This document shows positions 12,784 to 23,404 of a DNA stretch of 64,000 nucleotides, piece by piece. The translations under genes and the position numbers were made by a program. The notes under the pieces were generated by a model. The model searched no databases. It had not been told where the DNA came from and was given only the letters and a program-made list of their open reading frames with translations. Origin of the DNA: Artemia franciscana (taxonomy: Eukaryota; Arthropoda; Branchiopoda; Anostraca; Artemiidae). The stretch is taken from contig NC_088883.1 of assembly GCF_032884065.1 (NCBI RefSeq), positions 31,072,568-31,136,567 on the forward strand. Reading direction: 5' to 3'. Each line of letters opens with the position of its first letter. The first letter of the stretch is position 1.

Positions 12784-13591
12784 GGAACATTAGTCTTATA
12801 TATATAGGACCCCCGCCCCGCCAAAAAAAAACTACAGCACTTGAAAATCACTTTGGTTTGTCTACTTCCTTTTTCGATTGAGCGTTTGTTCCAACATAAA
12901 CCTAATGTGAAACAAAAACAAAATAAATATTCATAGACAAATTTAAAAATGCATAAATTTACTCCTTAACTGTCTTTCTAAGGTCCATAGAGGCCTAGTA
13001 GTGAAAAAATGAGGCCTATGATTTTTAATATTATGAGACTTGAGTCCTAATTTCTCGGAATTATTAAAAATGCATAAACGTACTTTGGTCAGGTGCGACT
13101 ACACTGTCAGTTAACGAAAAAAATCCCACTAAATTTACTGTTTGACAAGTGACAGCTTTGTCAACAGAAGTTTAACCAACACATTTTTCCTTAACAGCCA
13201 ATGACATCTACCATCATGCATTTCGAGTCATAATTCTCAGAATTACGAAAAGTGGACACACGGACTTTAGCTTTTGATATTAATGATGATAAATTTATTT
13301 CCCATTTGTACGACAGAAACGATTGTCTTAAATGGAGTATAAAATAACATAATATGGCTATAGTGTCAGTAAACGAACAAGGTGTCACTAATCGAAATAG
13401 TAAATGCATGGACACATACTGATTGACAGGTGACAACTGTTCTGAGGTCCAAAGAGGCCTAAGCCACACATTTCTTTTTAAAGGCCTATGTCTTTTGCCA
13501 CCATAGAACTGAAGCCATGATTTCTCAAAATTGTTAGAAGTGCATTCAATTACTTCTGTTTTTTTTTTGGCCACCACACTATTAGTAAATG

Positions 13592-13912
13592 GTAAAAAAA
13601 GGTAAAGGATACAGCACTAGACCCTTAAAGTCCAAAGCGGCGGTGATGATCTCCGTTTCAAAGCCCTTTAGCTAGGAAGTGCAATAAAGAGTTGGGGGCC
13701 AACCATCCTGTGCTTTCGCACACCCTTCCTGCTTAATTTCTCCAGGTTTCCCAAGTACCCATTTAGAGCTGGGTTGAATCTGACTGAGCTTATAGAGTCA
13801 CGCCACTAACCTCCATCCTAACACAAATAACTGGCCTTATCAGGAATCGAACCCTCGCCCTCCAGACAAAAGGTATCAAATTAAGCACACCAACCACTCG
13901 GCTAGGAAGACG
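13592..13912 (-). mobile_element. tRNA-derived SINE, complete, with 12-bp target duplication
   Basis: On the minus strand the element begins at 13912 with a tRNA-like head. Box A reads TAGCCGAGTGGTTGG (plus-strand 13890-13904) and box B reads GGGTTCGATTCC (plus-strand 13843-13854), close to RNA polymerase III consensus. The spacing between them fits a tRNA with a long variable arm (Leu- or Ser-like). A tRNA-unrelated body follows and the 3' end is 'ctttacctttttttac'. The element is flanked by an identical duplication tattagtaaatg at 13580-13591 and 13913-13924, as expected for LINE-driven insertion. It sits inside the degenerate repeat described at 12.95-14.06 kb. Confidence 0.9.
13843..13904 (-). 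promoter_or_regulatory. Internal RNA polymerase III promoter (A and B boxes) of the SINE
   Basis: The A box (13890-13904) and B box (13843-13854) are about 35 bases apart on the minus strand, in the order and near-consensus form used by tRNA genes. They would drive transcription of the SINE from about 13912 downward. Whether this copy is transcribed is not known. Confidence 0.75.
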
Positions 13913-14060
13913 TATTAGTAAATGAGCTATATGTCGCAAAATTGAAAAAGTGCTTACATGCATATTTAGTCTCTGACAGGTGATAGCTTTTCTGAGGTTA
14001 ATAGAGAATCAAGCCACATACTTTTTTTTGAAATGCAAAAAATGAGGCCTGATCTCCATT

Positions 14061-14819
<759 letters not shown>

Positions 14820-15200
14820 GAACTATGAAACAATATATATAATAAAGTAATATATAATAATATTTTATAATACATAATAAAATAAAATATGAAGAAATAT
14901 GGCTATAGAAAACCTGAAAAACGAAATTAAATACTTTAATTTATCAGGTGAAAAGATTAACTTTGCTGAACTAAGTGTAACTAGGGCACAGACGGATCCA
15001 GTATTTAAGGAGGGGGGAGCAGCTGGCTAGATAAGAATTTGATGTTTTTTTCGACAAATTTTTGTAATATAAACGAGAACTGAACAAAATTAAACTACCC
15101 CCAAGCCAATGATGAACACCTGGATCTGCCACTGACCTAAAGGTGTTGCTATTCAGAATGTCATGGAAGCTTTATTTCGGTAATTATCCTAAAATAGCGA

Positions 15201-15339
15201 TGAAGACCACACTACCTTTCCATATCAAACAAACACAAAGTAGAAACAATAGGGAAATTTTGTTCAAGACAATGGAATTCGATTCAGTGGATATTTCGGC
15301 CCTATGTCCAAGGGCCAACTTCAGAATAACACGAAATAT
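15201..15339 (+). repeat. Left arm of foldback element interrupted by the Helitron
   Basis: This stretch is the imperfect reverse complement of 21277-21417. Recognisable core segments are 'caaacacaaagtagaaacaa' (left) against its complement on the right, and 'gtggatatttcggccctatg' against 'atagggccgaaatatccac'. The arms pair over about 115-140 bases. They flanked a (TA)n core before the Helitron inserted there. Confidence 0.85.
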
Positions 15340-15343
15340 ATAT

Positions 15344-15449
<106 letters not shown>

Positions 15450-15498
15450 ATATATATAAAAATAAGTTGTCTGTGTGTGGATCTGTGGATGGATCAGG

Positions 15499-15670
15499 TG
15501 ACGTCATGTTTCGGCTGACGTCATGAAATTAGTTGCCATCATTTTTGCTTTGAAGGTGACGTCATTCAAGTTATATAAGACATATGTTCGCCGTCATGTT
15601 TCGGCTGACGTCATGAAATTAGTTGCCATCATTTTTGCTTTGAAGGCGTGACGTCATTCAAGTTATATAA
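15499..15670 (+). promoter_or_regulatory. Duplicated Helitron promoter with CRE-type palindromes and TATA boxes
   Basis: A unit of about 92 bases is repeated head to tail (about 15501-15590 and about 15591-15683). The palindrome TGACGTCA occurs at 15499-15506, 15516-15523, 15557-15564, 15606-15613 and 15649-15656. TTATATAA-type boxes lie at about 15571-15578 and 15663-15670. TGACGTCA is the classic binding site for CREB/ATF-family bZIP factors. The second TATA box is 28 bases before the first ATG, so transcription from it would give a very short leader, or translation from the second ATG at 15713. Promoter activity is inferred. Confidence 0.65.
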
Positions 15671-15697
15671 GACGTATGTTCGCGTAGAATTCTATTA

Positions 15698-18600
15698 ATG
15701 CTTAAGTTTATAATGACTGATGAAGATGCTCAAAGAGTCTATGCCAAAAAACTTGCTGCTGATAGAGAAAGTCAGAAAAGAAAGCGTGCCGAGGAACTAC
15801 CAGAGCAACGCGAAAGCAGACTTGCTGCTAAAAGAGAAAGTGAAAAAAGAAGGCGTGCCGAGGAACTACTAGAGCAACGCAGAAGCAGACTTGCTGCTAA
15901 AAGAGAAAGTGAAAAAAGAAGGCGTGCCGAGGAATCAAAAGACCAGCAGGGAAACAGGCTTGAGGCTGATAGAGAAAGAAAGAACAGAAAGCATGCCGAG
16001 GAACTACCAGAGCAACGCAGAAGCAGACTTGCTGCTAAAAGAGAAAGTGAAAAAAGAAGGCGTGCCGAGGAACTACTAGAGCAGCGCAGAAGCAGACTTG
16101 CTGCTAAAAGAGAAAGTGAAAAAAGAAGGCGTGCCGAGGAATCAAAAGACCAGCAGGGAAACAGGCTTGCTGCTGATAGAGAAAGTAAGAAAAGAAAGCG
16201 TGCCGAGGAATCAGAGCAATCTGAAAGTTATCGCCTGGCATTCAGGTACAACCCAGTCGATGATTATAGCTTGAGTAGATGTGTTCAAATCGGGACAATG
16301 TCTAAAATTTGTCCCTATTGCAAGGCCTTGAAATTCAATGGTGAAACAATGGGAATGTGTTGCGCCTCAGGAAAAGTTAAACTTCCTCTATTGGCTGCAC
16401 CACCAGAGCCATTGAAGACTTTCCTTACTGGAACTACGTCAGAATCTAAGCGTTTTTTGTCAAAAATCAGACAATACAACTCATGTTTCCAAATGACGTC
16501 GTTTGGAGCCCAAATCGAAAATCCAGATCAATTTATGTCTACTTTCAAAGTAAAAGGGCAAATCTCAGGCGAGAATCATAAATTTTTACAATTGTACTTC
16601 ATCAGTGATAGAAATTCTGAATTGAATGCACGTTGCGAAATTTCTCCCAACGTTGAAAGGACAATCGTTTCCCAATTGCAACATCTTTTCCACGAAAATA
16701 ATAAGTTAGTGCGTCTGTTCAAAACAGCCATCAATTTGATGCCTACTGATACTCATAAAATTGTTATTTCCGCTGACAAAACGCCTCCTGGCCAACATGT
16801 GCGTAGATACAATGCTCCGACTATCGACGAAGTGGCAATCGTTATGGTCGGTGATCAGTTTTTACCTCGAGATATTATTCTACATAAGCGAAACGCTCAG
16901 TTGTTAAGAATTGCTGAAACTCATCGATGCTACGATGCCCTACAATATCCTATCATTTTTTGGGATGGAGCCGACGGCTATCACTTTAATATTAAATTGA
17001 TGAATCCAGCCACTAACAAAGAAATGAATAAGAAATGCAGTGCAATGCATTATTATTCCTATAGACTAATGATTCGGCAGGATGAAGAAAATTATATTTT
17101 AAAATGCCGTGAATTGTTTCACCAATTTATGGTTGATATGTATGCTAAAATTGAATCAGAACGTTTGCTATATATCCGCCTGAATCAGACCAAGCTCCGC
17201 TCTGAACAATACATTCATTTGCGAGATGCAGTTATAAATGACGGTAATACCACAAACGTTGGAAGATTAACAATTTTACCTTCGTCATATGTTGGCAGTC
17301 CCCGTCATATGCATGAATATGCTCAAGATGCTATTGCGTATGTTCGTCTCTATGGTCGTCCAGATTTATTTATTACATTTACATGTAATCAATCTTGGGA
17401 CGAGATACTGCAGCTTTTACTTCAAGGACAATCGGCGGTTCATAGGCATGACATTACGGCACGTGTCTTCCGGCAAAAGTTGAAATCACTGATAAACTAC
17501 CTTGTAAAACATGAAGTGTTTGGGTCAGTGCGATGCTGGATGTACTCAGTGGAATGGCAAAAACGAGGTTTGCCACACGCACATATACTAATCTGGCTAC
17601 ATAAAAAAATTACTTCAAACGAAATTGATGATGTGATTTCCGCTGAAATACCTGATAAAAATGTCGATAAGGGGTTACATGATATTATTGTAAAAAATAT
17701 GATACATGGACCTTGCGGTGCACTGAACGAAAATTCACCATGCATGGCCAAAGGAAGGTGCACAATGCAATATCCTCGACTTTTAGTACCCAAAACAATT
17801 ACTGGCAATGATGGTTACCCACAATATAGAAGAAGATCTACTGGAGATGGCGGTAAAAAAGCAATAATAAAGAAGCGTAACGGTACCACCATCGAAGTAG
17901 ATAACCAGTGGGTTGCTCCATATTCCCCTTTATTATCAAAAACATTTAATGCACACATAAACGTTGAATACTGTAACTCCGTAAAGGCAATCAAATACAT
18001 ATGTAAATACGTCAACAAAGGCAGTGACATGGCAGTTTTTGGCTTGCAGTCCGAAATCAAAGATTTCGATGAAATCGTAGAATATCAGGCTGGAAGATAC
18101 ATAAGCAGTAATGAAGCTGTTTGGCGAATTCTTTCATTTCCGATACATGAACGTAGTTCAGCTGTTGTTCACTTAGCGGTACATTTACAGAATGGTCAAC
18201 GTGTTTATTTCACGGAAACCAACGTGCAACAAAGAGTCCTGAATCCACCGGATACAACATTAACAGCTTTTTTTTCGCTTTGCAAAAATGATTCTTTTGC
18301 GAAAAAACTGCTGTATACTGAAGTGCCTTCGTATTACACGTGGAATACTAAAAATAAAGTATTTGAACGTCGAAAACAGGGTAAGTCAGTCGACGGCCAA
18401 CCTACCATCTTCAAAGATACCACGATAGGAAGACTCTACACCGTTCACCCCAATCAACATGAATGCTTCTTTCTACGCCTGCTTTTGGTGAATGTACCCG
18501 GTCCGACATCCTTTGAGTATTTGAGGACTGTAAATGGTACTATACATGACACTTACCGTAGTGCATGCCAAGCTCTGAATTTATTGGAGAATGACCAACA

Positions 18601-20356
18601 CTGGGATAACCGCATCAATGACGCGTGCGAAACGTCAACCCCAAGTCAAATTCGTGCATTGTTTGGCATCATTTTAACAACTTGCTCTCCATCAGCTCCT
18701 ACAGATTTATGGGAAAAATATAAGTCAAAAATGTCCGAAGATATACTTCATCGAAAACAGTTAGAGACGTCAGACATGACTTTTGATTTTACACCAGAAA
18801 TTTATAACTACACTTTAGTTGTTATAGAAGATTTTTGCATAAGTATGGCAAACAAACCTCTTCAGGGTTTGGGAATGCCTTCACCTAACCGTATCGCTGC
18901 TGTTTCGACATGTGTAGAATTGGATCGTGAACAAAGTTACAGTACGAGTGATCTATTGTCGTATGTACAAAATAACATTTCCAAGTTAACGTCGGAACAA
19001 AAAGACATTTATGATACGATAATGCATTGTGTCGATAACAACGTTGGAGAAATTTTCTTTTTGGATGCGCCAGGAGGTACTGGTAAAACGTTTGTGATAA
19101 AACTGATTCTGGCATCAATTCGATCTAAAAATGATATAGCGTTGGCAATTGCGTCGTCCGGAATAGCCACAACATTGCTGCCTGGTGGAAGAACTGCTCA
19201 TTCCGCTTTGAAATTGCCTCTGAACTTGCATTCTACAGAAACTCCCACGTGCAATATTTCCAAATCATCTGGGATGGGTAAAGTATTGCAGCAATGCAAA
19301 CTTATTATTTGGGATGAGTGCACAATGGCACACAAAAAATCGCTCGAGGCTCTGGATCAATGCTTGAAAGATTTGCGAGGGAAGTCGAAACCCTTTGGCA
19401 GCACCTTAATATTGCTTGCGGGAGATTTCAGGCAAAAATTACCTATAATACCTAGATCAACTCCTGCAGACGAAATGAATGCTTACCTGAAAAATTCTAA
19501 TTTATGGGCACACGTAAAAACATTAAAATTAACTACAAATATGCGTGTCCGATTGCAAAACGATGACTCTGGTCAAACATTTTCAGATCAATTGCTGGCA
19601 ATGGGAAACGGAAAGCTCCCAGTAGACTCAATTTCAGGACGTATACAACTACCTGCTGATTTCTGTAATTTAGTGACGTCCAAAAATGAATTGATTGAAA
19701 AAGTATTTCCGAATATTCTAAAAAATTATAAAAATAATAAATGGCTAAGTGAAAGAGCGATTCTCGCACCCAAAAATATAGACGTCCACGAAATCAACAA
19801 TATTGTTTTGACCAAGATTCAAAACCAGGCAGTCCTTTACAAGTCAGTCGACACAGTTTTGGAACCAAATGAAGCGGTTAATTATCCATTTGAATTTTTA
19901 AATTCCATAGATCTTTCAGGGTTTCCACCACACGTGCTACAACTAAAAATAGGCGTACCAATAATATTGTTACGTAACATAAACCCACCAAAGCTTTGCA
20001 ATGGCACTCGACTTGCCGTAAAAAAAACAATGGAAAACCTAATAGAGGCCACAATCCTGACAGGGCCTTTTGAGGGTGAGGCTGTTCTTATTCCTCGCAT
20101 TCCCATGATTCCAACAGATCTGCCTTTTCAATTTAAAAGATTGCAATTCCCAATTCGATTAGCATTTGCAATCACCATTAACAAAGCTCAAGGTCAATCA
20201 TTAGAAAAATGTGGTATTGATCTTAATACTGATTGTTTTTCCCATGGACAATTGTACGTTGCATGTTCGAGGGTCGGTAAACCTGACAATCTATTTATAT
20301 GCAGCGAGAATTGGACAGCGAAGAATGTTGTATATTCGCAAGTTTTACGCAGTTAA
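15698..20356 (+). CDS. Helitron Rep-helicase (RepHel) transposase, intact
   Basis: The 1552-residue protein is expected to nick and join single-stranded DNA and unwind the element during rolling-circle transposition in the nucleus. Order of parts: a charged Arg/Glu/Lys repeat region at about residues 20-185; a Cys-rich zinc-finger-like segment starting CPYC at about 205; the Helitron N-terminal domain; the HUH nickase motif [11 protein letters not shown] with His627 and His629; the two-tyrosine motif [10 protein letters not shown] with Tyr767 and Tyr771; and a PIF1-type helicase with Walker A APGGTGKT (about 1124-1131), Walker B IIWDEC (about 1201-1206) and the C-terminal block [16 protein letters not shown]. 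All catalytic residues expected for the family are present and there is no frame break. ATG at 15698 is the first start; 15713 (MTDEDAQ) is a reasonable alternative. No intron is needed. The region after the stop repeats the helicase C-terminus. Confidence 0.95.
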   Translation: MLKFIMTDEDAQRVYAKKLAADRESQKRKRAEELPEQRESRLAAKRESEKRRRAEELLEQRRSRLAAKRESEKRRRAEESKDQQGNRLEADRERKNRKHAEELPEQRRSRLAAKRESEKRRRAEELLEQRRSRLAAKRESEKRRRAEESKDQQGNRLAADRESKKRKRAEESEQSESYRLAFRYNPVDDYSLSRCVQIGTMSKICPYCKALKFNGETMGMCCASGKVKLPLLAAPPEPLKTFLTGTTSESKRFLSKIRQYNSCFQMTSFGAQIENPDQFMSTFKVKGQISGENHKFLQLYFISDRNSELNARCEISPNVERTIVSQLQHLFHENNKLVRLFKTAINLMPTDTHKIVISADKTPPGQHVRRYNAPTIDEVAIVMVGDQFLPRDIILHKRNAQLLRIAETHRCYDALQYPIIFWDGADGYHFNIKLMNPATNKEMNKKCSAMHYYSYRLMIRQDEENYILKCRELFHQFMVDMYAKIESERLLYIRLNQTKLRSEQYIHLRDAVINDGNTTNVGRLTILPSSYVGSPRHMHEYAQDAIAYVRLYGRPDLFITFTCNQSWDEILQLLLQGQSAVHRHDITARVFRQKLKSLINYLVKHEVFGSVRCWMYSVEWQKRGLPHAHILIWLHKKITSNEIDDVISAEIPDKNVDKGLHDIIVKNMIHGPCGALNENSPCMAKGRCTMQYPRLLVPKTITGNDGYPQYRRRSTGDGGKKAIIKKRNGTTIEVDNQWVAPYSPLLSKTFNAHINVEYCNSVKAIKYICKYVNKGSDMAVFGLQSEIKDFDEIVEYQAGRYISSNEAVWRILSFPIHERSSAVVHLAVHLQNGQRVYFTETNVQQRVLNPPDTTLTAFFSLCKNDSFAKKLLYTEVPSYYTWNTKNKVFERRKQGKSVDGQPTIFKDTTIGRLYTVHPNQHECFFLRLLLVNVPGPTSFEYLRTVNGTIHDTYRSACQALNLLENDQHWDNRINDACETSTPSQIRALFGIILTTCSPSAPTDLWEKYKSKMSEDILHRKQLETSDMTFDFTPEIYNYTLVVIEDFCISMANKPLQGLGMPSPNRIAAVSTCVELDREQSYSTSDLLSYVQNNISKLTSEQKDIYDTIMHCVDNNVGEIFFLDAPGGTGKTFVIKLILASIRSKNDIALAIASSGIATTLLPGGRTAHSALKLPLNLHSTETPTCNISKSSGMGKVLQQCKLIIWDECTMAHKKSLEALDQCLKDLRGKSKPFGSTLILLAGDFRQKLPIIPRSTPADEMNAYLKNSNLWAHVKTLKLTTNMRVRLQNDDSGQTFSDQLLAMGNGKLPVDSISGRIQLPADFCNLVTSKNELIEKVFPNILKNYKNNKWLSERAILAPKNIDVHEINNIVLTKIQNQAVLYKSVDTVLEPNEAVNYPFEFLNSIDLSGFPPHVLQLKIGVPIILLRNINPPKLCNGTRLAVKKTMENLIEATILTGPFEGEAVLIPRIPMIPTDLPFQFKRLQFPIRLAFAITINKAQGQSLEKCGIDLNTDCFSHGQLYVACSRVGKPDNLFICSENWTAKNVVYSQVLRS
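15755..16230 (+). repeat. In-frame tandem repeat coding the charged N-terminus of RepHel
   Basis: Units of about 60-63 bases coding variants of '[16 protein letters not shown]' repeat about seven times. There is also a longer period: the block from about 15820 to 16000 recurs almost exactly at about 16008-16190. The encoded helix is highly basic with alternating Glu, consistent with a coiled or DNA-binding tail. Repeat number probably varies among copies. Confidence 0.88.
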
Positions 20357-20866
20357 TTTGTATTTCGGAACCAAATGAAGCGGTTAATTATCCATCTGAA
20401 TTTTTAAATTCCATAGATCCTTCAGGGTGTCCACCACACCTGCTACAACTAAAAATAGGCGTACCAATAATACTTTTAAGAAATATCAACCCACCAAAGC
20501 TTTGCAATGGCACGCGACTTGCCGTAAAAAAAAAACAATGGAAAACCTAATAGATGCCACAATCTTGACAGGGCCTTATGAGGGTGAGGCTGTTCTTATT
20601 CCTCGCATTCCCATGATTCCAACGGATCTGCTTTTTCAATTTAAAAGATTGCAATTCCCAATTCGATTAGCATTTGCAACCACCATCAACAAAGCTCAAG
20701 GGCAATCACTAGAAAAATGCGGTATAGATCTTAATACAGATTGCTTTACCAATGTACAATTGTATGTTGCATCTTTGAGGGTCGGTAAACCTGACAATCT
20801 ATTTATACGCACAGACAATGGGACAGCGAAGACTGTTGTATATTCACAAGTTTTACGTAGTTAATT
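20357..20866 (+). pseudogene. Second copy of the RepHel C-terminus, frame-shifted
   Basis: From about 20367 ('ggaaccaaatgaagcggtta') the sequence repeats 19861-20356 at high identity, including the helicase end [16 protein letters not shown] and the terminal VVYSQVLRS with its TAA. An extra A in the run at about 20526-20535 breaks the frame. The copy is directly head to tail with the intact gene end. It is best explained as a tandem duplication of the gene's 3' part and is not expected to make a functional protein by itself. Confidence 0.9.
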
Positions 20867-20874
20867 TGTATTGT

Positions 20875-21060
20875 ATCTATCTATCTATCTATCTATATAA
20901 AAACGAGTTGTGTGTATGCATGTTTGTTTGTTTGTAAAAAGAGCGTTTGCATATGACGTCATTATTAGTACATACGGCTTTGTATATGGACAGACAATGG
21001 GAAAGCCAAGAATGTTGTATATTCGCAATTTTTACGTAGTTTGAAACACATATATAAATC
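20875..21060 (+). repeat. Second Helitron 5'-end-like sequence and third helicase tail remnant
   Basis: A (TCTA)n run at 20875-20896 leads into 'tctatataaaaacgagttgt', which resembles the true 5' end at 15447 ('tctatatatataaaaataag'). About 90 bases later, 20986-21046 repeats the last approximately 60 bases of the gene for a third time ('gacagacaatgggaaagcc' through 'tttttacgtagttt'). This looks like an internally deleted Helitron nested at the 3' side, or serial duplication of the 3' region. Confidence 0.65.
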
Positions 21061-21153
21061 TATCTATATTCACAGGTGGGACACAGGGACACAACTACAA
21101 TGGCGCGTAACTAATATGGCGCGTAACGACTTACGCGCGCGGGGGGGCTTGGG

Positions 21154-21181
21154 GGGGGGGCGAAGCGCCCCCACCAACTAG
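21154..21181 (+). terminator. Internal Helitron-type 3' end (hairpin plus CTAG)
   Basis: A 7-bp stem (GGGGGCG at 21156-21162 against CGCCCCC at 21166-21172) is followed five bases later by CTAG at 21178-21181. This has the layout of a Helitron 3' terminus but is followed by more element sequence, not by the flanking TA tract. It may be an older or bypassed end. Confidence 0.5.
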
Positions 21182-21183
21182 GT

Positions 21184-21218
21184 GTTGGGGTGGCGCAAAG
21201 CGCCACCCCAACAGCTAG
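21184..21218 (+). terminator. Helitron 3' terminus: perfect hairpin then CTAG
   Basis: The 13-bp stem (21184-21196 with 21200-21212, loop AAA) precedes CTAG at 21215-21218. In Helitrons such a hairpin acts as the signal that ends strand transfer. The gap of two bases between stem and CTAG is shorter than the roughly ten bases often seen. The T of the split (TA)n target follows immediately. Confidence 0.88.
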
Positions 21219-21276
21219 TATATATATATATATATATTAAAATGTGAGAAATAAAACTATTAATGATTTTTTTTTT

Positions 21277-21417
21277 CTCGTGTTGTGCTGAAGACAACCT
21301 TTGGAGATAGGGCCGAAATATCCACTGAATTGAATTCCACTGTCTTGAAAAAAATTTTCCTGTTGTTTCTACTTTGTGTTTGTTTCGTAATTATCATATT
21401 CTCCACAATGGTCTTAA
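21277..21417 (-). repeat. Right arm of the foldback element
   Basis: Imperfect reverse complement of 15201-15339 (see left arm). Key shared segment: 'agggccgaaatatccactga'. The arm lies just beyond the resumed (TA)n tract that follows the Helitron. Confidence 0.85.
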
Positions 21418-21536
21418 CGAAATTTTGTGAACTTCCGTCCGTCCCAAATGCATTTTTCTAATTAATTAATTATTTCTTAAATTCAATGACAGTGGGTATA
21501 GGTTTGTATCTAGTGAGAGCCTTCAAAATATTTTAA

Positions 21537-21670
21537 AACGTTAATTTTGTTATTTTAAAACTTGTTAATTTTGTTATTTTAAAACTGTTAATTTTGTTAT
21601 TTTAAAACTTGTTAATTTTGTTATTTTAAAACTTGTTAATTTTGTTATTTTAAAACTTGTTAAAAAATTT
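21537..21670. repeat. 24-bp tandem repeat
   Basis: About six copies of a unit reading 'ttaattttgttattttaaaa' plus 'cttg', one of them slightly shorter, lie immediately upstream of the CR1/L2-like LINE. They could belong to its leader, but this was not shown. Confidence 0.9.
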
Positions 21671-21763
21671 GTTAATATTGGACATAAGCGCAGGGTTCTG
21701 CCAGTAAAAATTTAGATTTTTATAAAAATGAAGGAGATTTTTACCTAGTTTACCTTTTTATTT

Positions 21764-23404
21764 GTGCGCGGAAGTTGGTTTTTCATGGTGATAATGATAT
21801 TGACTTATGCAGTTTTTTTCGCTCTATTTTTGAGTACCAGAATCACTCCTGTTGAAGCCGTCGCTGTGCCAAAAAATGACTTAATAAAGTTGCGTTTCCA
21901 TTCTACCTTTTTGGCGCCATCTATCTTGACTACGCTAACTGCATTGCACTTACTGCGAGAAGTCACAGGTGGCGCATCGTCCACCAATGGAAACAATCCG
22001 ACAGGAAAGAAACGTGGATGTCGGGCAGGGAAAAATGAAAGGAGAAGGCGTACGGGGTGTGCTATTTCGGTACTAGTGACAAGCCGTGACTATTGTTCTT
22101 CGCCAAAACAAGTGTTTCAGCGAAACCTGGTGAAAATCAAGATATCCAGAGCACCTAAAATACCGAGTCTGAAGAGATTCGACGAAACTCCCGTGTGCCC
22201 CTTCCAGGATAGCCCGCCCGTTCTTAAGCCCGAACGTCCTTTAGCTAAAAGTAAGTTGCCAAATATACTTGTGTGTAACGCTAGATCTTTGAACAACAAA
22301 ACTGATGCACTTGAAGTTATTGCCAGGCAGAACAACGCCTCAATAATAATAATAAGCGAATGTTGGGACACTTCTGACGAATCGGCGCGCATCAAAGGTT
22401 ACGCAAGCTACTTTAATACGCGTCACGATCGTGGCTTGAATCGTCGAGTAGGAGGCGTTGGACTTTATGTTCGTAATGACCTATCCTCAAGGCTGTTAAG
22501 TGAGCCTTTTGACTCCGACCACGAAATATTATGGACCGAATGCAAACCTGCACGTTTATCAAAAAGATTTTCATGTTTAATTGTTGCTTCGGTCTATTAT
22601 CCTGTAAGTGCTAAAAACAGGAAAGACTTGATTGAACACATTCAGTTTTTCGTAGACAAAATGCGCCGCAAGCATGTCTCTCCTGGCTTTGTTATTGCCG
22701 GAGACTTCAATCAAACTAATAGGCAATGGGTTTCAAATATTTTAGATTTGCGACAAGCCGTTACAATACCTACCCATCAAAGTGGCAGCATACTGGACTT
22801 GATTTTTACAAACTTGACAGACTTTTATTACGCACCGAGATCCCTAGGACCCCTTCTGAATTCTGATCACTTTATCATCTTCTGGGAAGCCAGTTCGGCA
22901 ATTCCGAAGCCAAAACGAGTCAAGTATACGGTGCGACCACTTACTGAGGACTCGATATCTACATTTGGTCGCTGGATCGGTAATTATCAGTTTGAGGACA
23001 TTTGCTCTGAACAGGATATTAATATTAAAGTCAATAAGCTGAATACTCTGCTTCAGGAGCAATTTCAGACTTGTTTTCCCGTAAAAGTCATTACTGTGAG
23101 TGACACTGATAAACCGTGGATAACCAATGATCTAAAGAATTTAATAAAAACCCGTTGTCGCCTTCATATCGCTGGTGATACCGTAGCTTCAACCAAGTTG
23201 CGTAATCATATTGTTAAACTAAACAAGCGTGCCAAGAGGCAGTATGTGAGGGATAAAATTACTCCCTTACTCACAATAGACCCCCACAAATGGCATTCCT
23301 CATTAAAAAAACTTACCGGTAAGACAACACTCAGAGATCTAAGGCTCCTCAAAGAGGACGGTACCTTAACCTCAGCTAATGAAGTCAATTCTTTTTTTTG
23401 CTGA
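21764..23404 (+). CDS. LINE endonuclease and N-terminal RT linker (frameshifted from the RT)
   Basis: 546 codons. The first 160 or so residues hold a hydrophobic start and a very basic stretch (KKRGCRAGKNERRRR). The endonuclease follows, with all expected motifs: VCNARSLNNK (Asn), ISECWD (Glu), VYYP, AGDFNQT, GSILDLIF and NSDHFIIFW. The domain nicks target DNA for element insertion. The frame ends in a run of eight T at about 23392-23399. The next frame begins 26 bases upstream of the stop and continues the same protein, so a one-base length change in the T run is the likely cause. It could be an assembly or sequencing error, a true mutation or, less likely, programmed frameshifting. Confidence 0.85.
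   Translation: MRGSWFFMVIMILTYAVFFALFLSTRITPVEAVAVPKNDLIKLRFHSTFLAPSILTTLTALHLLREVTGGASSTNGNNPTGKKRGCRAGKNERRRRTGCAISVLVTSRDYCSSPKQVFQRNLVKIKISRAPKIPSLKRFDETPVCPFQDSPPVLKPERPLAKSKLPNILVCNARSLNNKTDALEVIARQNNASIIIISECWDTSDESARIKGYASYFNTRHDRGLNRRVGGVGLYVRNDLSSRLLSEPFDSDHEILWTECKPARLSKRFSCLIVASVYYPVSAKNRKDLIEHIQFFVDKMRRKHVSPGFVIAGDFNQTNRQWVSNILDLRQAVTIPTHQSGSILDLIFTNLTDFYYAPRSLGPLLNSDHFIIFWEASSAIPKPKRVKYTVRPLTEDSISTFGRWIGNYQFEDICSEQDINIKVNKLNTLLQEQFQTCFPVKVITVSDTDKPWITNDLKNLIKTRCRLHIAGDTVASTKLRNHIVKLNKRAKRQYVRDKITPLLTIDPHKWHSSLKKLTGKTTLRDLRLLKEDGTLTSANEVNSFFC

Larger units (their letters stand above)
12950..14060. repeat. Degenerate dispersed or tandem repeats with an inserted SINE
   Basis: Related phrases recur: 'ctaaggtccatagaggcc' (about 12978), 'ctgaggtccaaagaggcc' (about 13441) and 'ctgaggttaatagagaat' (about 13993), each near a 'gacaggtgac' or 'gacaagtgac' motif. 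The spacing is irregular (about 250-550 bases, once enlarged by the SINE insertion). The copies are diverged. No terminal structure was found. Confidence 0.5.
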
